Of a stretch of 64,000 nucleotides of DNA, positions 53,646 to 63,127 are shown one piece after another. The notes under the pieces are model-generated. The model was not told where the DNA came from. It was given only the letters and a program-made list of their open reading frames with translations, and ran no database searches. The translations under genes and the position numbers were made by a program. The stretch lies in contig MHDU01000074.1 in NCBI GenBank assembly GCA_001803635.1, positions 124,001 to 188,000 of the forward strand. The letters are read 5' to 3'. The stretch comes from Nitrospirae bacterium GWB2_47_37 (GTDB lineage Bacteria; Nitrospirota; Thermodesulfovibrionia; Thermodesulfovibrionales; Dissulfurispiraceae). Every line of letters begins with the position of its first letter. Within the stretch, counting starts at the first letter, position 1.

Positions 53646-54122
53646 CTATTTTTTATAATTCGAAAGAACGGAGTCGAGGTATTTTATAAACCATTCCGCC
53701 TCAAGCTGAGAAAGCCAATGCGGTTCTTTGGCGTCTATAAAACAGAATTTTTTGCCGCCCGGATCTTTAATGATATTGCCGTTATGGTCGAGGAATAATA
53801 GCAGGCATTCGTTTTTGAAGTCGTATTGGTTGCCGAGCATCTCTTCTTCTTTTGAAAGTGCCTTCGTCAGATCTACCCGTACAGGTATAAAATCCTTTAT
53901 TAATTTTTCGGCTATGGAAGGGTTGTCGTAAGCTATTTTCTGGAGTAATTCGCATCTCGGGCATCCTTTGCCGTAAAAGAAGTCTACGATCATCGGCTTT
54001 TTTTCAATCTGCGCTTTTTCCGTTCCTTCTTTCAGAGTAAGCCATTTTATTTCCGATGCTGCAAAGACATCGGCGCATATAAACAGAAAGACTGTTATCG
54101 TTAAGGCGTAAAATTTTTTCAT
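53646..54122 (-). CDS. Exported thioredoxin-like protein
   Basis: This 158-residue protein has a signal peptide (1-22, ICADVFAAS) and a thioredoxin fold with YGKGCPRCELLQ, giving a CPRC redox site. Extra cysteines occur at NECLLLF and KKFCFID. Relatives take part in periplasmic disulfide handling or cytochrome c maturation. It converges on deaD with only 3 bases between stops, and no clear terminator is seen there. Confidence 0.75.
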   Translation of the reverse strand: MKKFYALTITVFLFICADVFAASEIKWLTLKEGTEKAQIEKKPMIVDFFYGKGCPRCELLQKIAYDNPSIAEKLIKDFIPVRVDLTKALSKEEEMLGNQYDFKNECLLLFLDHNGNIIKDPGGKKFCFIDAKEPHWLSQLEAEWFIKYLDSVLSNYKK

Positions 54123-54189
54123 ATGTACTCCTTAAATTTTATATTACCAGTTAAATTGACATTTTTCAATACGTTACTTTAACATTAAT

Positions 54190-54285
54190 CAACCCTGGGG
54201 GAGGCGCAAGCCTGAGAGTTTCCGGTTTCGGAAAGACCCCACGAACTTGATCCGGGTAATTCCGGCGTAGGGAACGGGAATATTA
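54190..54285 (+). promoter_or_regulatory. TPP (THI-box) riboswitch
   Basis: The conserved elements are present in order: CTGGGGGAGGCGCAAGCCTG followed by GAGA, then GAACTTGATCCGGGTAATTC and CGGCGTAGGGAA. It binds thiamine pyrophosphate and shuts off the thi genes. A hairpin with T-run follows at 54294. Confidence 0.95.
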
Positions 54286-54293
54286 AGAGAACT

Positions 54294-54327
54294 AATCCTC
54301 TATTCCTTTCAGGGATAGGGGATTTTT
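54294..54327 (+). terminator. Riboswitch-controlled terminator
   Basis: AATCCTCTATTCC (from 54294) pairs with GGATAGGGGATT (to 54325), followed by TTTTATTTTT. It lies directly between the TPP aptamer and thiS, as expected for transcription attenuation. Confidence 0.8.
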
Positions 54328-54343
54328 ATTTTTGGGAGATGAA

Positions 54344-54547
54344 ATGAGGCTCAAGGTAAACGGCGAAGACCGGGAATTTAACGGCAAGACGGTTTTGGAA
54401 TTGCTGCAGGAACTCGAAATTATTCCCGAAAGGGTTGCAGTAGAGGTGAATCTCAAGGTTATTAAAAGAGCCGATTTCGAGAATCATCCGCTAAATGACG
54501 GGGACAGCGTGGAGATAGTTTATTTTGTAGGAGGAGGAGCCGCATAA
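54344..54547 (+). CDS. thiS: Sulfur carrier protein ThiS, with two residues after the Gly-Gly
   Basis: The protein has 67 residues from ATG 54344, preceded by GGGAGATG. The ubiquitin-like fold (MRLKVNGEDREFNGKTVLEL, VAVEVNLKVI, DSVEIVYFVGGG) is standard, but the chain ends GGGAA rather than at Gly-Gly. The thiocarboxylate forms on the terminal glycine, so either the two alanines are removed or the protein is unusual. It is followed by thiG. Confidence 0.9.
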   Translation: MRLKVNGEDREFNGKTVLELLQELEIIPERVAVEVNLKVIKRADFENHPLNDGDSVEIVYFVGGGAA

Positions 54548-54574
54548 GATTTGAGATTTCGAATGGAGGAAGAA

Positions 54575-55345
54575 ATGGAAGATAAATTGATCATTAAGGG
54601 AATAGAGTTTAGATCGAGGCTATGGATAGGAACCGGGAAGTATAAAGATTTTGAAGAAACCGCGCGTGTGATAGAGGCGTCCGGGGCGGACGTGGTGACT
54701 GTCGCGGTCAGAAGGGTTAACATTACCGACAGGAAGTCTGAAAATCTGCTGGATTATATCGATCCCAAGAAATATAAGATACTTCCCAACACAGCAGGTT
54801 GTTATACGGTTGAAGATGCTTTGAGATATTCCCGTCTTGCGAGAGAGTCCGGTGTTTCCGACATGATCAAACTTGAGGTAATAGGCGATGAAAAGACGTT
54901 GTTCCCTGATGTAATAGGCCTTTTAAAGGCTACCGAGATCCTCGCGAAGGAAGGATTTATAGTTTTCCCTTATACCAATGATGACCCGGTAATGGCTAAA
55001 AGGCTCGAAGACGCGGGCGCTGCCGCGGTTATGCCGCTCGGCGCTCCTATCGGATCGGGGCTTGGGATAAGGAATCCGTACAACATAAAGATAATACTTG
55101 AAGCCGCTAAAGTACCGGTAATAGTAGACGCGGGCGTCGGCACCGCATCCGACGCGGCAGTAGCCATGGAACTCGGATGCGATGCGGTTTTGATGAATAC
55201 TGCCGTTGCCGCGGCAAAAGACCCGATAGCTATGGCGAACGCCATGAGGCATGCCGTTATTGCCGGGAGGCTGGCGTATAAGGCCGGGCGCATGCCGAAG
55301 AAGCTTTATGCGACTGCGAGCAGCCCGATAGAGGGAATGCTATAG
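54575..55345 (+). CDS. thiG: Thiazole synthase ThiG
   Basis: The protein has 256 residues from ATG 54575, chosen for GGAGG 5 bases upstream; a longer frame begins at 54551. A TIM barrel with [14 protein letters not shown], the Schiff-base lysine in [23 protein letters not shown] and [12 protein letters not shown] for phosphate binding. It forms the thiazole ring from deoxyxylulose phosphate, ThiS thiocarboxylate and dehydroglycine. It is separated from thiE by no bases. Confidence 0.96.
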   Translation: MEDKLIIKGIEFRSRLWIGTGKYKDFEETARVIEASGADVVTVAVRRVNITDRKSENLLDYIDPKKYKILPNTAGCYTVEDALRYSRLARESGVSDMIKLEVIGDEKTLFPDVIGLLKATEILAKEGFIVFPYTNDDPVMAKRLEDAGAAAVMPLGAPIGSGLGIRNPYNIKIILEAAKVPVIVDAGVGTASDAAVAMELGCDAVLMNTAVAAAKDPIAMANAMRHAVIAGRLAYKAGRMPKKLYATASSPIEGML

Positions 55346-55993
55346 TTGATAGATTTTAAACTTTATTTGATTACTGACAGGAAACTATTTGCCGACAGCG
55401 GTTTGATGTTTGCTGCTGTCGAAGAGGCGCTTAAGGCGGGAGTAAGGGCTGTTCAGCTTAGGGAGAAGGATTTGCCGACGAGGGAGTTGCTTTATATGGC
55501 TTACAAAATGAGGGGGCTTACGGCTAAATACAGCGCAGGGTTTTTTATCAATGACAGGGTTGATATTGCCTTATGCGTTGATGCGGACGGCGTGCATCTC
55601 GGGCAGAATAGTATCCCTGCTTATGCCGTTAGAAAGGCTGTTAACGCATCACGCATCACGCATCACGCATCACGTTTTCTTATCGGAGTTTCTACGCATA
55701 ATTCGGAAGAAGCAGTTATCGCGGAAATGGAAGGGGCTGATTTTGTAACATTCGGGCCGATTTACCATACGCCTTCAAAACTAAAATATGGCGAGCCTGT
55801 CGGATTGGAGTCATTAAAAAAAGTTAAAGAAAAAATATCGATTCCTATTTTCGGGATCGGCGGGATAAAATCTGATAATGCTAAAGAGGTCATAGATGCA
55901 GGCGCTTATGGCGCTGCAGTAATAAGCGGGATTTTGATCGAGGCTGATACCGCATCAGCCGCAGAAAAGTATCTAAAAATATTAGGAACCTAA
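55346..55993 (+). CDS. thiE: Thiamine phosphate synthase ThiE with internal heptamer repeat
   Basis: This 215-residue protein begins at TTG 55346, directly after thiG. A TIM barrel with VQLREKDLPTRELL, FFINDRVDIALCVDADGVHL, ADFVTFGPIYHTPSK and GIGGI. It couples the pyrimidine and thiazole halves. Residues about 100-110 (NASRITHHASR) come from four and a half copies of ACGCATC and have no match in the family, lying in a loop between barrel elements. The frame stays open. Confidence 0.93.
   Translation: MIDFKLYLITDRKLFADSGLMFAAVEEALKAGVRAVQLREKDLPTRELLYMAYKMRGLTAKYSAGFFINDRVDIALCVDADGVHLGQNSIPAYAVRKAVNASRITHHASRFLIGVSTHNSEEAVIAEMEGADFVTFGPIYHTPSKLKYGEPVGLESLKKVKEKISIPIFGIGGIKSDNAKEVIDAGAYGAAVISGILIEADTASAAEKYLKILGT
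55644..55674 (+). repeat. Tandem ACGCATC heptamer inside thiE
   Basis: Four complete copies plus ACG, 31 bases in total. The unit is not a multiple of three, so loss or gain of one copy would shift the thiE frame. Confidence 0.9.
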
Positions 55994-56215
55994 TATGAGC
56001 GATTTTATGCAGGAAGGGCATGGCTCAAAGTCTTTAGAAAGTGTTTGTTGAAATGCATAGGAGAGATTAAAAAGGTATTACTCAATAAGTAACCACCGAT
56101 GCGGATGACGGATATAAGATAGATGTTTTTGCAAGTGCGGGGTCTAAAGGCTTTTCGCCACACCCTCCCTGCATTTTAAGTGTAAGTTGAGAACGCAAAA
56201 GTGAAAGGAGACATT

Positions 56216-57499
56216 ATGACAAGAATAGAGCAGGCAAGAGAGGGAATTATTACGGATGAGATGAAAGCGGTTGCATCGGCAGAGGGCGTATCCGCCGAAA
56301 AACTGGCATCGGATATCGCCGAAGGCGTAACCGTCATAACGAGGAATAATCTGCACGATATTAAGCCGCTCGGCATCGGCAAGGGGCTTACCGTAAAGAT
56401 TAACGCGAATATAGGCACGTCAAAGGACAAGGTTTCTTATGACGATGAGATGAGAAAGCTTGAGGCGCTTGTGAAATACGGCGCGGATGCGGTGATGGAC
56501 TTATCGACCGGAGGAGACATTAAGGGTTTGAGAAACGCGCTTATGAAGAAATCTCCGGTTGCCGTAGGCACGGTGCCGGTTTATGAGACTATAGTGCAGA
56601 CTGTGGAAAAGCACGGGCATATAGCAAAAATGAATCCGGACGACCTTTTTGCCGTTATAGAAGACCATGCAAAGGAAGGCGTTGATTTCGTAACGGTTCA
56701 CTGCGGCATTACATTAAAAGCGATTGAACGCCTTAGAGAAGACAGGCGCATTCTCGATGTAGTGAGCAGGGGAGGGGCGTTTCTGCTGGAGTGGATGATT
56801 TACAACAACAAAGAAAATCCCCTTTACGAACAATACGACAGGCTTATCGAAACGGCAAAGAAATATGATTTAACGCTCAGCCTCGGCGACGGGTTCAGGC
56901 CCGGATGCCTTGCGGACGCGACGGACAGAAGCCAAATCGAAGAATTGGTGACTCTTGGTGAACTAAGGGACAGGGCGCTTGAGGCAGGAGTTCAGGCAAT
57001 CATCGAAGGCCCCGGACATGTGCCGTTGAATCAGGTCGAGTTGAATATAAAGATGCAGAAGGAGATATGCAAGGGCGCTCCGTTTTATGTGCTCGGCCCG
57101 TTGGTTACGGACTGCGGCATGGGATATGATCACATTACTGCGGCAATAGGCGGAGCTATCGCCGGAGCCGCAGGCGCGGATTTCCTGTGTTATGTTACCC
57201 CGTCGGAACATATAAGGCTACCCGACATCGACGATGTTATCGAAGGCGTTATCGCTTCAAAGATAGCGGCTCATGCCGCCGATATTGCAAAGGGGATTCC
57301 GGGGGCAATCGAGAAAGACAAGGAGATGGCTCGATTTAGGAAAAACCTCGACTGGGAAGGGCAGGCGTCAATGAGCTTTAATCCTGACAGAGTTAAGAGG
57401 CTGCGCGGAGAATCGCCTCCCGGCATGGCCGAGGTATGCAGCATGTGCGGAGAGTTCTGCGCGATAAAGACGGTGGAGAGGGCGCTTAATAAGAAGTGA
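56216..57499 (+). CDS. thiC: Phosphomethylpyrimidine synthase ThiC
   Basis: The protein has 427 residues from ATG 56216, with AAAGGAG 6 bases upstream; GTG 56201 is less likely. Motifs: GLTVKINANIGTS, VMDLSTGGDIKG, EGPGHVPLNQVELN, and the C-terminal radical-SAM cysteines CSMCGEFC. It rearranges aminoimidazole ribotide to HMP phosphate. No second riboswitch was found in the 207-base gap after thiE, which holds no gene, so it may rely on the upstream thi transcript. Confidence 0.96.
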   Translation: MTRIEQAREGIITDEMKAVASAEGVSAEKLASDIAEGVTVITRNNLHDIKPLGIGKGLTVKINANIGTSKDKVSYDDEMRKLEALVKYGADAVMDLSTGGDIKGLRNALMKKSPVAVGTVPVYETIVQTVEKHGHIAKMNPDDLFAVIEDHAKEGVDFVTVHCGITLKAIERLREDRRILDVVSRGGAFLLEWMIYNNKENPLYEQYDRLIETAKKYDLTLSLGDGFRPGCLADATDRSQIEELVTLGELRDRALEAGVQAIIEGPGHVPLNQVELNIKMQKEICKGAPFYVLGPLVTDCGMGYDHITAAIGGAIAGAAGADFLCYVTPSEHIRLPDIDDVIEGVIASKIAAHAADIAKGIPGAIEKDKEMARFRKNLDWEGQASMSFNPDRVKRLRGESPPGMAEVCSMCGEFCAIKTVERALNKK

Positions 57500-57507
57500 T
57501 TTTTACC

Positions 57508-58284
57508 TCAACGCCACTCTTTTAATTTATTGCTTATAAATTCTATGATCTTGTTATGTTCTTCCGCGCCTCTGCCCTGAATCAGCATCGGCTCTCCGAA
57601 GGCGAAATAGACTTTTTGTGCGGGATCGATTTTTCCGAAATCCTTAAGATATTTGCCGTTGCCCCACGCGCCTGTTTTCAGCGCTACAGGCACTACAGGC
57701 ACATTCGCCCTTTGCGCGAGTTTTATTCCGATAGTGTTGAAAGTTTTAGGATCAAGCACGGCAGTCCTTGTTGTCTGGGGGAATATGATGACGGATCTGC
57801 CTGCCTTTAACCTCTCGATGCCTCCCTCAAGCACTGCCTTCAAATCATCGCGGGGATTCGTCCTGCCGACTACGATGGGATCTCTGGAACGCATCAGATG
57901 CTTGAACACCGGATAGTCTATGAGGCTTTTTTTTACTACGAATGTCGCCTCTTTCAAAGGAGAAATTATTGTCGGAAGCACGAATGTTTCGAGAGTGCTC
58001 ATGTGGTTTGAGATAAACACGCACGGGCCTTCGAGCTTTCTGAAGTTGTCTATGCCCGTTATTTTTATCCTGACACCCACATATTCCAAAGCGCGAAGCG
58101 ATTCGAGGCTGCTGTCGCACCATTCCGCGTTGCCGTATTTTTTATTTTTTGCCTTGGAAGCCGCCCTGAAAACGATGTCGATGATCCTGCAATAAAGGCT
58201 TAATGAAGGCGCTGCTTTGGCCGGCAGCGAAATTTTTTCAGGCGCGCTTTCATAAGAGCCGTTAGAGAACACAAGTTTATCCAA
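57508..58284 (-). CDS. PlsC-like acyltransferase
   Basis: This 258-residue protein has the lysophospholipid acyltransferase layout, but with altered motifs: SNHMSTLETF (NHx4E where NHx4D is usual) and IIFPQTTRT where FPEGTR is usual. VGRTNPRDD and VPVVPVALKTG follow. It probably acylates lysophosphatidate or a related lipid at the inner membrane. It lies next to an HD-domain gene on the same strand. Confidence 0.78.
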   Translation of the reverse strand: MDKLVFSNGSYESAPEKISLPAKAAPSLSLYCRIIDIVFRAASKAKNKKYGNAEWCDSSLESLRALEYVGVRIKITGIDNFRKLEGPCVFISNHMSTLETFVLPTIISPLKEATFVVKKSLIDYPVFKHLMRSRDPIVVGRTNPRDDLKAVLEGGIERLKAGRSVIIFPQTTRTAVLDPKTFNTIGIKLAQRANVPVVPVALKTGAWGNGKYLKDFGKIDPAQKVYFAFGEPMLIQGRGAEEHNKIIEFISNKLKEWR

Positions 58285-58295
58285 GAATTCCTCCT

Positions 58296-58847
58296 TTAAG
58301 ACGGTTCTTTAAAAAATTTCAGCCATTCATCGAATTGTTTTAGCTTATTATCGCCGAATTTTACAATTATTTCCCTTATCTCCGAAACTGATTTTTCGGT
58401 TGTGAGGCTGTCCTCTCTTTTGGAATAAAATTTATCGGCAAAGCAGATTATTTTTTCTTCGATAGAAATAGGGAGCATGTCCCTTTTAGGGAGGGGAAAT
58501 CCGTTTGCCTCGATATCGGCAATTGTAAGTCCGGTCCCGACATGCCTTTCGCAGACAAGGGCATGTATCGGTAATCCCTCTTTCTCCAATATCTCTTTCC
58601 CAAGATAACCGTGTGAGATATAGGGATGAAAGCCGTAACAACCGATCTTCGGGGCATGGGTCATGAAGATGCCTATATCGTGGAGCATCGAAGCCTCTTC
58701 TATGAATTTAAAGTCCGGATTCAGTTCCTTAACCCTTTCAGCCGTCTGCAGCGCCTTATGCGCCACCAGTTTGCTGTGATGGATTAAAAAATGGTAAGCC
58801 GTTGAATCGGGCTCGTAATATTTTTCTATTATTTTAACGGCATTCAT
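58296..58847 (-). CDS. HD-domain phosphohydrolase
   Basis: This 183-residue protein has the HD metal site: HSKLVAHKALQ, ASMLHDIGIFMTHAP, HGYLGKEIL and FADKFYSK. It resembles small HDIG hydrolases of nucleotides. The substrate is unknown. It ends 11 bases before the acyltransferase start. Confidence 0.8.
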   Translation of the reverse strand: MNAVKIIEKYYEPDSTAYHFLIHHSKLVAHKALQTAERVKELNPDFKFIEEASMLHDIGIFMTHAPKIGCYGFHPYISHGYLGKEILEKEGLPIHALVCERHVGTGLTIADIEANGFPLPKRDMLPISIEEKIICFADKFYSKREDSLTTEKSVSEIREIIVKFGDNKLKQFDEWLKFFKEPS

Positions 58848-58938
58848 ACGTAATTATAATAGATTTGTAAGACCATGTGCTTAGTTCATCGCCTTGACGG
58901 GCCTATCGCTTCTGCCTGCCGCTATTTGTTCGATGGTA

Positions 58939-58967
58939 TTGACAAATAGGCACTATATAGCAATACT
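58939..58967 (+). promoter_or_regulatory. Possible promoter of the cyclase gene
   Basis: TTGACA (58939-58944), 17 bases, then AATACT (58962-58967). The -35 is perfect and the -10 matches at four of six. Confidence 0.45.
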
Positions 58968-59004
58968 ATTAAAAATTAACATGTTAGGGGGCAGGAGGCG
59001 CGTT

Positions 59005-59820
59005 ATGGGAGACGAGAATAAGGATTTAAAAACGGATGTCGATAAGATAATCGAAGAAAAGGAGCGTCTTGACAAGTTATTCAAGGAGCGCTTTACCCGT
59101 GTTATAACGGTCATGTTCACCGACCTGAAAGGTTCTACGTCAATCGCCGAAACGCAGGGCGATTTCGCGAGTAGGACATTAATAAAACAGCATAACGATA
59201 TACTTTTTCCGCTCATAAAAAAACACAACGGCGTTCTCGTGAAAACAATGGGAGACGGCACAATGTCGTATTTTGAAAAACCCCAGAACGCCTTGCGGGC
59301 CGCCGTCGAAATACAAAAAGGCATTGACGGGCACAACTTTGAAAAGAAATCCAATATCCCGATTCTTATTCGTATAGGGATACATACGGGGCAGGGTATT
59401 GTAGAGCAGAACGACATCTTCGGTGATGTCGTAAACGTAGCGTCGAGGTTTGAAGGGCAGGCGAGCCCCGGAGAGATATGCATATCCGAAGAAACCTTCA
59501 GCGCGCTGGACGATAAATCCGAGGTTTATTGCCGGTTTATGAGAGAAACTACCTTGAAAGGCAAAAGCGAGCCGGTCAAGCTTTATAAGGCGTTCTGGAA
59601 TCCCAGGGAAATAGAGCAGGACATGTCGGACAAACAGCCGATTCGGCAGAAAGAAGAAAAAAAAGGCCTGCCGGTAGCCGTAAAAATTCTATTGTTTATT
59701 GTCATCCCCCTTATTGTTATTTTCCTTCTGATAAGGGGCGGGAATCTGTTTAATTTCTCGGAGCCGGAAGAGAAAAGGACAAAACAGCACAGCGTGACCA
59801 TCCCGGGAGAGGCTAAATGA
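59005..59820 (+). CDS. Class III adenylate/guanylate cyclase with C-terminal membrane segment
   Basis: The protein has 271 residues from ATG 59005, after GGAGG; a longer frame from 58894 is not supported. A short coiled coil precedes the cyclase domain: VMFTDLKGSTSIAETQG and KTMGDGTMSYF supply metal residues, with GIHTGQGIVEQNDIFGDVVN following. A hydrophobic segment near the C-terminus (about 232-252) anchors it, an order the reverse of most. It makes cAMP or cGMP. It is next to cellulose genes. Confidence 0.88.
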   Translation: MGDENKDLKTDVDKIIEEKERLDKLFKERFTRVITVMFTDLKGSTSIAETQGDFASRTLIKQHNDILFPLIKKHNGVLVKTMGDGTMSYFEKPQNALRAAVEIQKGIDGHNFEKKSNIPILIRIGIHTGQGIVEQNDIFGDVVNVASRFEGQASPGEICISEETFSALDDKSEVYCRFMRETTLKGKSEPVKLYKAFWNPREIEQDMSDKQPIRQKEEKKGLPVAVKILLFIVIPLIVIFLLIRGGNLFNFSEPEEKRTKQHSVTIPGEAK

Positions 59821-59848
59821 ATAGGCTTCTACGGACGATAACAAAAGT

Positions 59849-62119
59849 ATGCTCTTCGGGGATAAAAATGCGGCTGAAAATATTTCGTTACAGGCGAAAT
59901 TAAGCGATCTATTCGAAGACGACAGGCTTTTAAAATTTGCAATATATGCCGTCATGCTGATTGCGACGGCTTCCTTCCTGCATCTGGCGAGATTTTACCT
60001 GACGCTTACCTCGCAGTATGCAATAGGCTGGGGATTGGTTCTTGTTTTAATTGTATTTAAGAGAATAGAGGCGTTCAAGAAACCCCCGTTAAGAATTATT
60101 TTCATACTCATAACCGTTTTTATTACCCTCCGTTATTGGCTCTGGCGAACATCTGAAACCCTTGTATACACGGACCCGCTGGATTTTGTGGGAATGTCGG
60201 TTCTTTATTGCGCTGAATTATACGCGCTTACGGTACATTTCCTCGGCATTTTTTCGAATATATGGCCGATGGAAAGCAAGATCGTTCCCTTGCCCGAGGA
60301 TACCTCTCTTTATCCGTCTGTCGATGTATTTATCCCTACCTACAATGAGTCTGCGGACATAATCAAGATAACCGTGACGGCTGCCTTGAATATGGACTAT
60401 CCAAAGGATAAGCTTAATATTTATATCCTCGATGACGGGGCGACCGTTGCAAAAAGAAGCGACCCGAAAACCTCGCAGGCGGCATGGGAGAGGCATTACG
60501 ATATCAGGAGGATGACAAACGCTCTCGGCGTCAATTATATTACCCGCGAGACGAACATAAAGGCCAAGGCCGGCAACCTTAACCACGCAATGAACCATAC
60601 CTCCTCGGACCTTATTCTTGTGTTGGACTGCGACCACGTGCCTGCCAGAGACATTTTAAGCAATACGGTAGGGTGGTTTTTAAAAGATGAAAAACTCGCG
60701 TTCATACAGACGCCGCATTTTTTCATAAATCCGACCCCTATAGAGAAAAATATGGCCATATTCAATGATGCGCCGAGCGAGAATGAGATGTTCTATCGCG
60801 GCAATCACCTCGGCCTGGATTCATGGAACTCCAGTTTTTTCTGCGGTTCGGCGGCGGTTTTAAAGAGAAAGTATCTGGAAGAGGTCGGCGGCATATCGGG
60901 AGAGACCGTCACGGAGGATTGCGAGACCGCCTTCTCTTTGCATAAGAAAGGTTATTCGAGCGTTTATATCTCCAGACCTATGGTGTGCGGCTTGTCGCCC
61001 GATACATTCAATGATTTTATTCTTCAGAGGAGCAGATGGGCGCAGGGAATGACGCAGATACTTATTTTGAATAATCCGTTATTTACAAAAGGCCTCAAAT
61101 TTTATCAGCGTCTTTGTTATTTTAATAACTGTTTTTTCTGGTTCTTCGGAATGTCGAGGTTTATTTTTTATATAGCTCCCGCGGCGTTTCTCATTATGGG
61201 GCTCAAGGTATATTTCGCGTCCGTTAATCAGGTTCTCGCCTATGCCGTGCCTCATGTGATAGCAACGGTCATATTGATGGATTTCTTTTATGGGAAGTTC
61301 AGATGGCCGTTTTTCTCGGAACTCTTTGAAAGCATACAGTCGCTCTTTTTATTGCCGGTTGTTTTTGGAGTTCTCGCTAATCCGAGAAAGCCCACATTCA
61401 AGGTGACGCCCAAAGGGAAAAGTCTGGAGAATGATTTTTTGAGCGGGTTGGCCCTCCCGTTTTTTCTGTTGTGCGCCGTACTTTTAACAGCCGTGCCTAT
61501 GGCTTTGGTAAAGTGGTTTAAATACCCTCTATACCGGGATGTTATAGCCATAACCCTTGTGTGGTGCCTTTTAAATCTGTCATTGGCAATGGCGTCGTTC
61601 GGGGCATTTTTTGAGAAGAGACAGATTCGCCGGCATCATCGTTTGTGGGCTAAGGGCAAGGCATTGCTTTTTTTCACGAGGTTGAAGAAGACCGTGGAAG
61701 CGGATATTCAGGACATCTCGATGTCCGGAGTCGGGCTTTCTTTTAAGCTCGATTCCCCTTTAAAGCCTCTGGAGCACATCATGTTCGAGGCAAGGGACAG
61801 CTATGGAGAAAGGCATAAGCTTGAACTCCGTGTCCAGAGAGCGGTAAAGAAAGGCGATGCGTTCATATGCGGCTGCGAGTTTTTGCTGTCCGATGAAAAA
61901 CAGTTCGAGACGGCAGTGCAGTTCGTTTATGGGGACAGCCAGAGGTGGGTGGACTTCTGGGACCGGAGAAAGAAGTCGGCCTCTCCGTGGTGGGTATTAT
62001 ATTTTATAGTAAGGATGATGATTAAGGGTTTCAAAACAAGCATTATTGCCGCAGCCCAATTTATCTACCTTCCAATAACGAATTACATTAAATTAATAAG
62101 CAGGAAATCGGAGACGTAA
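59849..62119 (+). CDS. bcsA: Cellulose synthase catalytic subunit BcsA
   Basis: This 756-residue membrane glycosyltransferase (family 2) has VDVFIPTYNE, YILDDGAT, LVLDCDHVP, TVTEDCETAF and LQRSRWAQG, the D, DxD, TED and QxxRW catalytic set. Several membrane segments flank it. The C-terminal PilZ domain (RRHHRLWAKG, IQDISMSGVGLSF) binds c-di-GMP in the family and opens the active site. The start at ATG 59849 has only a weak ribosome site. The partner bcsB follows after one gene. Confidence 0.94.
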   Translation: MLFGDKNAAENISLQAKLSDLFEDDRLLKFAIYAVMLIATASFLHLARFYLTLTSQYAIGWGLVLVLIVFKRIEAFKKPPLRIIFILITVFITLRYWLWRTSETLVYTDPLDFVGMSVLYCAELYALTVHFLGIFSNIWPMESKIVPLPEDTSLYPSVDVFIPTYNESADIIKITVTAALNMDYPKDKLNIYILDDGATVAKRSDPKTSQAAWERHYDIRRMTNALGVNYITRETNIKAKAGNLNHAMNHTSSDLILVLDCDHVPARDILSNTVGWFLKDEKLAFIQTPHFFINPTPIEKNMAIFNDAPSENEMFYRGNHLGLDSWNSSFFCGSAAVLKRKYLEEVGGISGETVTEDCETAFSLHKKGYSSVYISRPMVCGLSPDTFNDFILQRSRWAQGMTQILILNNPLFTKGLKFYQRLCYFNNCFFWFFGMSRFIFYIAPAAFLIMGLKVYFASVNQVLAYAVPHVIATVILMDFFYGKFRWPFFSELFESIQSLFLLPVVFGVLANPRKPTFKVTPKGKSLENDFLSGLALPFFLLCAVLLTAVPMALVKWFKYPLYRDVIAITLVWCLLNLSLAMASFGAFFEKRQIRRHHRLWAKGKALLFFTRLKKTVEADIQDISMSGVGLSFKLDSPLKPLEHIMFEARDSYGERHKLELRVQRAVKKGDAFICGCEFLLSDEKQFETAVQFVYGDSQRWVDFWDRRKKSASPWWVLYFIVRMMIKGFKTSIIAAAQFIYLPITNYIKLISRKSET

Positions 62120-62125
62120 GGCCGG

Positions 62126-63121
62126 ATGGAAACCCGAAAAAGGCATAGGCTTATCACAAAAGGCGATTTTGACGGACTTGTATGCGCTGTCTTATTGAAA
62201 GAGATGGATATTATTGACGAGGTTGTATTTGCCCATCCGAGGGATATCGAGAGCGGTAAGATCGAGGTAACGGGCAGGGATATTACTGCGGGGCTTCCGT
62301 ATAACGAGAAGGTCTATCTGGCATTCGACTACTATCCCGGCGCCGCTGCGTCCGGAGGCGGAAAAAACCTGATAATTGACAGCGGCAAGCCGTCCACATC
62401 AAGGGTTATCTATGATTACTTCGGGCGGAAGAAGTTTCCGCGCATTCAGGAAGATATGCTGAATGCGGTGGATAAGGGCTTCAGCGGCGATATTACTATA
62501 GAAGAGATTTTATATCCGACGGGATGGATACTCTTTAATTATCTTGTCGACCAGAGAACGGGACTGGAGAGATTTAGAAAATTTTCATTAACTCATTCCG
62601 ACCTGCTTATTAAATTAATATATTACTGCAGAAGACATACTATATGGGAAATTTTCAATATCCCGGCTATAGAGGAAAGGCATAGGCTATATTTTTCATC
62701 TATAGAGCAGTATAAAACTCAGATGCTCAGGTGTTCGTCGGTGCATTACAATCTGGTCGTAACCGACATGAGAAATGAAAAGATCATCTATCCGGGAAAC
62801 CGGTTTATGGTTTACGCGCTATTCCCTGAGTGCAATGTATCCATGAATGTATCTTTGGATGTAAAAAACGGCAGAACCGTATTTGTTGCGGGCAAATCGA
62901 TTCTTGACAGGTCGTTTTCCGCCGACATCGGCAGGGTAATGAAAAAATACGGCGGCGGCGGACATTCAAAGGCGGGAACATGTCAGGCCGGTAATGACGA
63001 TGCCGATACCGTTATGAGAAAACTTATTTCCGAATTTAAATACCCGCTGTTTAAAAATCTCTTTCTCGGATATTTCAACTATTATTATCCGCTTGCCCCT
63101 GAAAAGTCCATCACTAATTAA
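62126..63121 (+). CDS. DHH-family phosphoesterase-like protein
   Basis: This 331-residue protein has RLITKGDFDGLVCAVLLKEM at the start and GGGGHSKAGTCQ near the end, the DHHA1 signature. LAFDYYPGAA and IIDSGKPSTSR fill the middle. Members act on short phosphodiesters, such as oligoribonucleotides or cyclic dinucleotide products. Between bcsA and bcsB it might clear pGpG, but that is speculation. It starts 6 bases after bcsA. Confidence 0.75.
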   Translation: METRKRHRLITKGDFDGLVCAVLLKEMDIIDEVVFAHPRDIESGKIEVTGRDITAGLPYNEKVYLAFDYYPGAAASGGGKNLIIDSGKPSTSRVIYDYFGRKKFPRIQEDMLNAVDKGFSGDITIEEILYPTGWILFNYLVDQRTGLERFRKFSLTHSDLLIKLIYYCRRHTIWEIFNIPAIEERHRLYFSSIEQYKTQMLRCSSVHYNLVVTDMRNEKIIYPGNRFMVYALFPECNVSMNVSLDVKNGRTVFVAGKSILDRSFSADIGRVMKKYGGGGHSKAGTCQAGNDDADTVMRKLISEFKYPLFKNLFLGYFNYYYPLAPEKSITN

Positions 63122-63127
63122 TATCTG

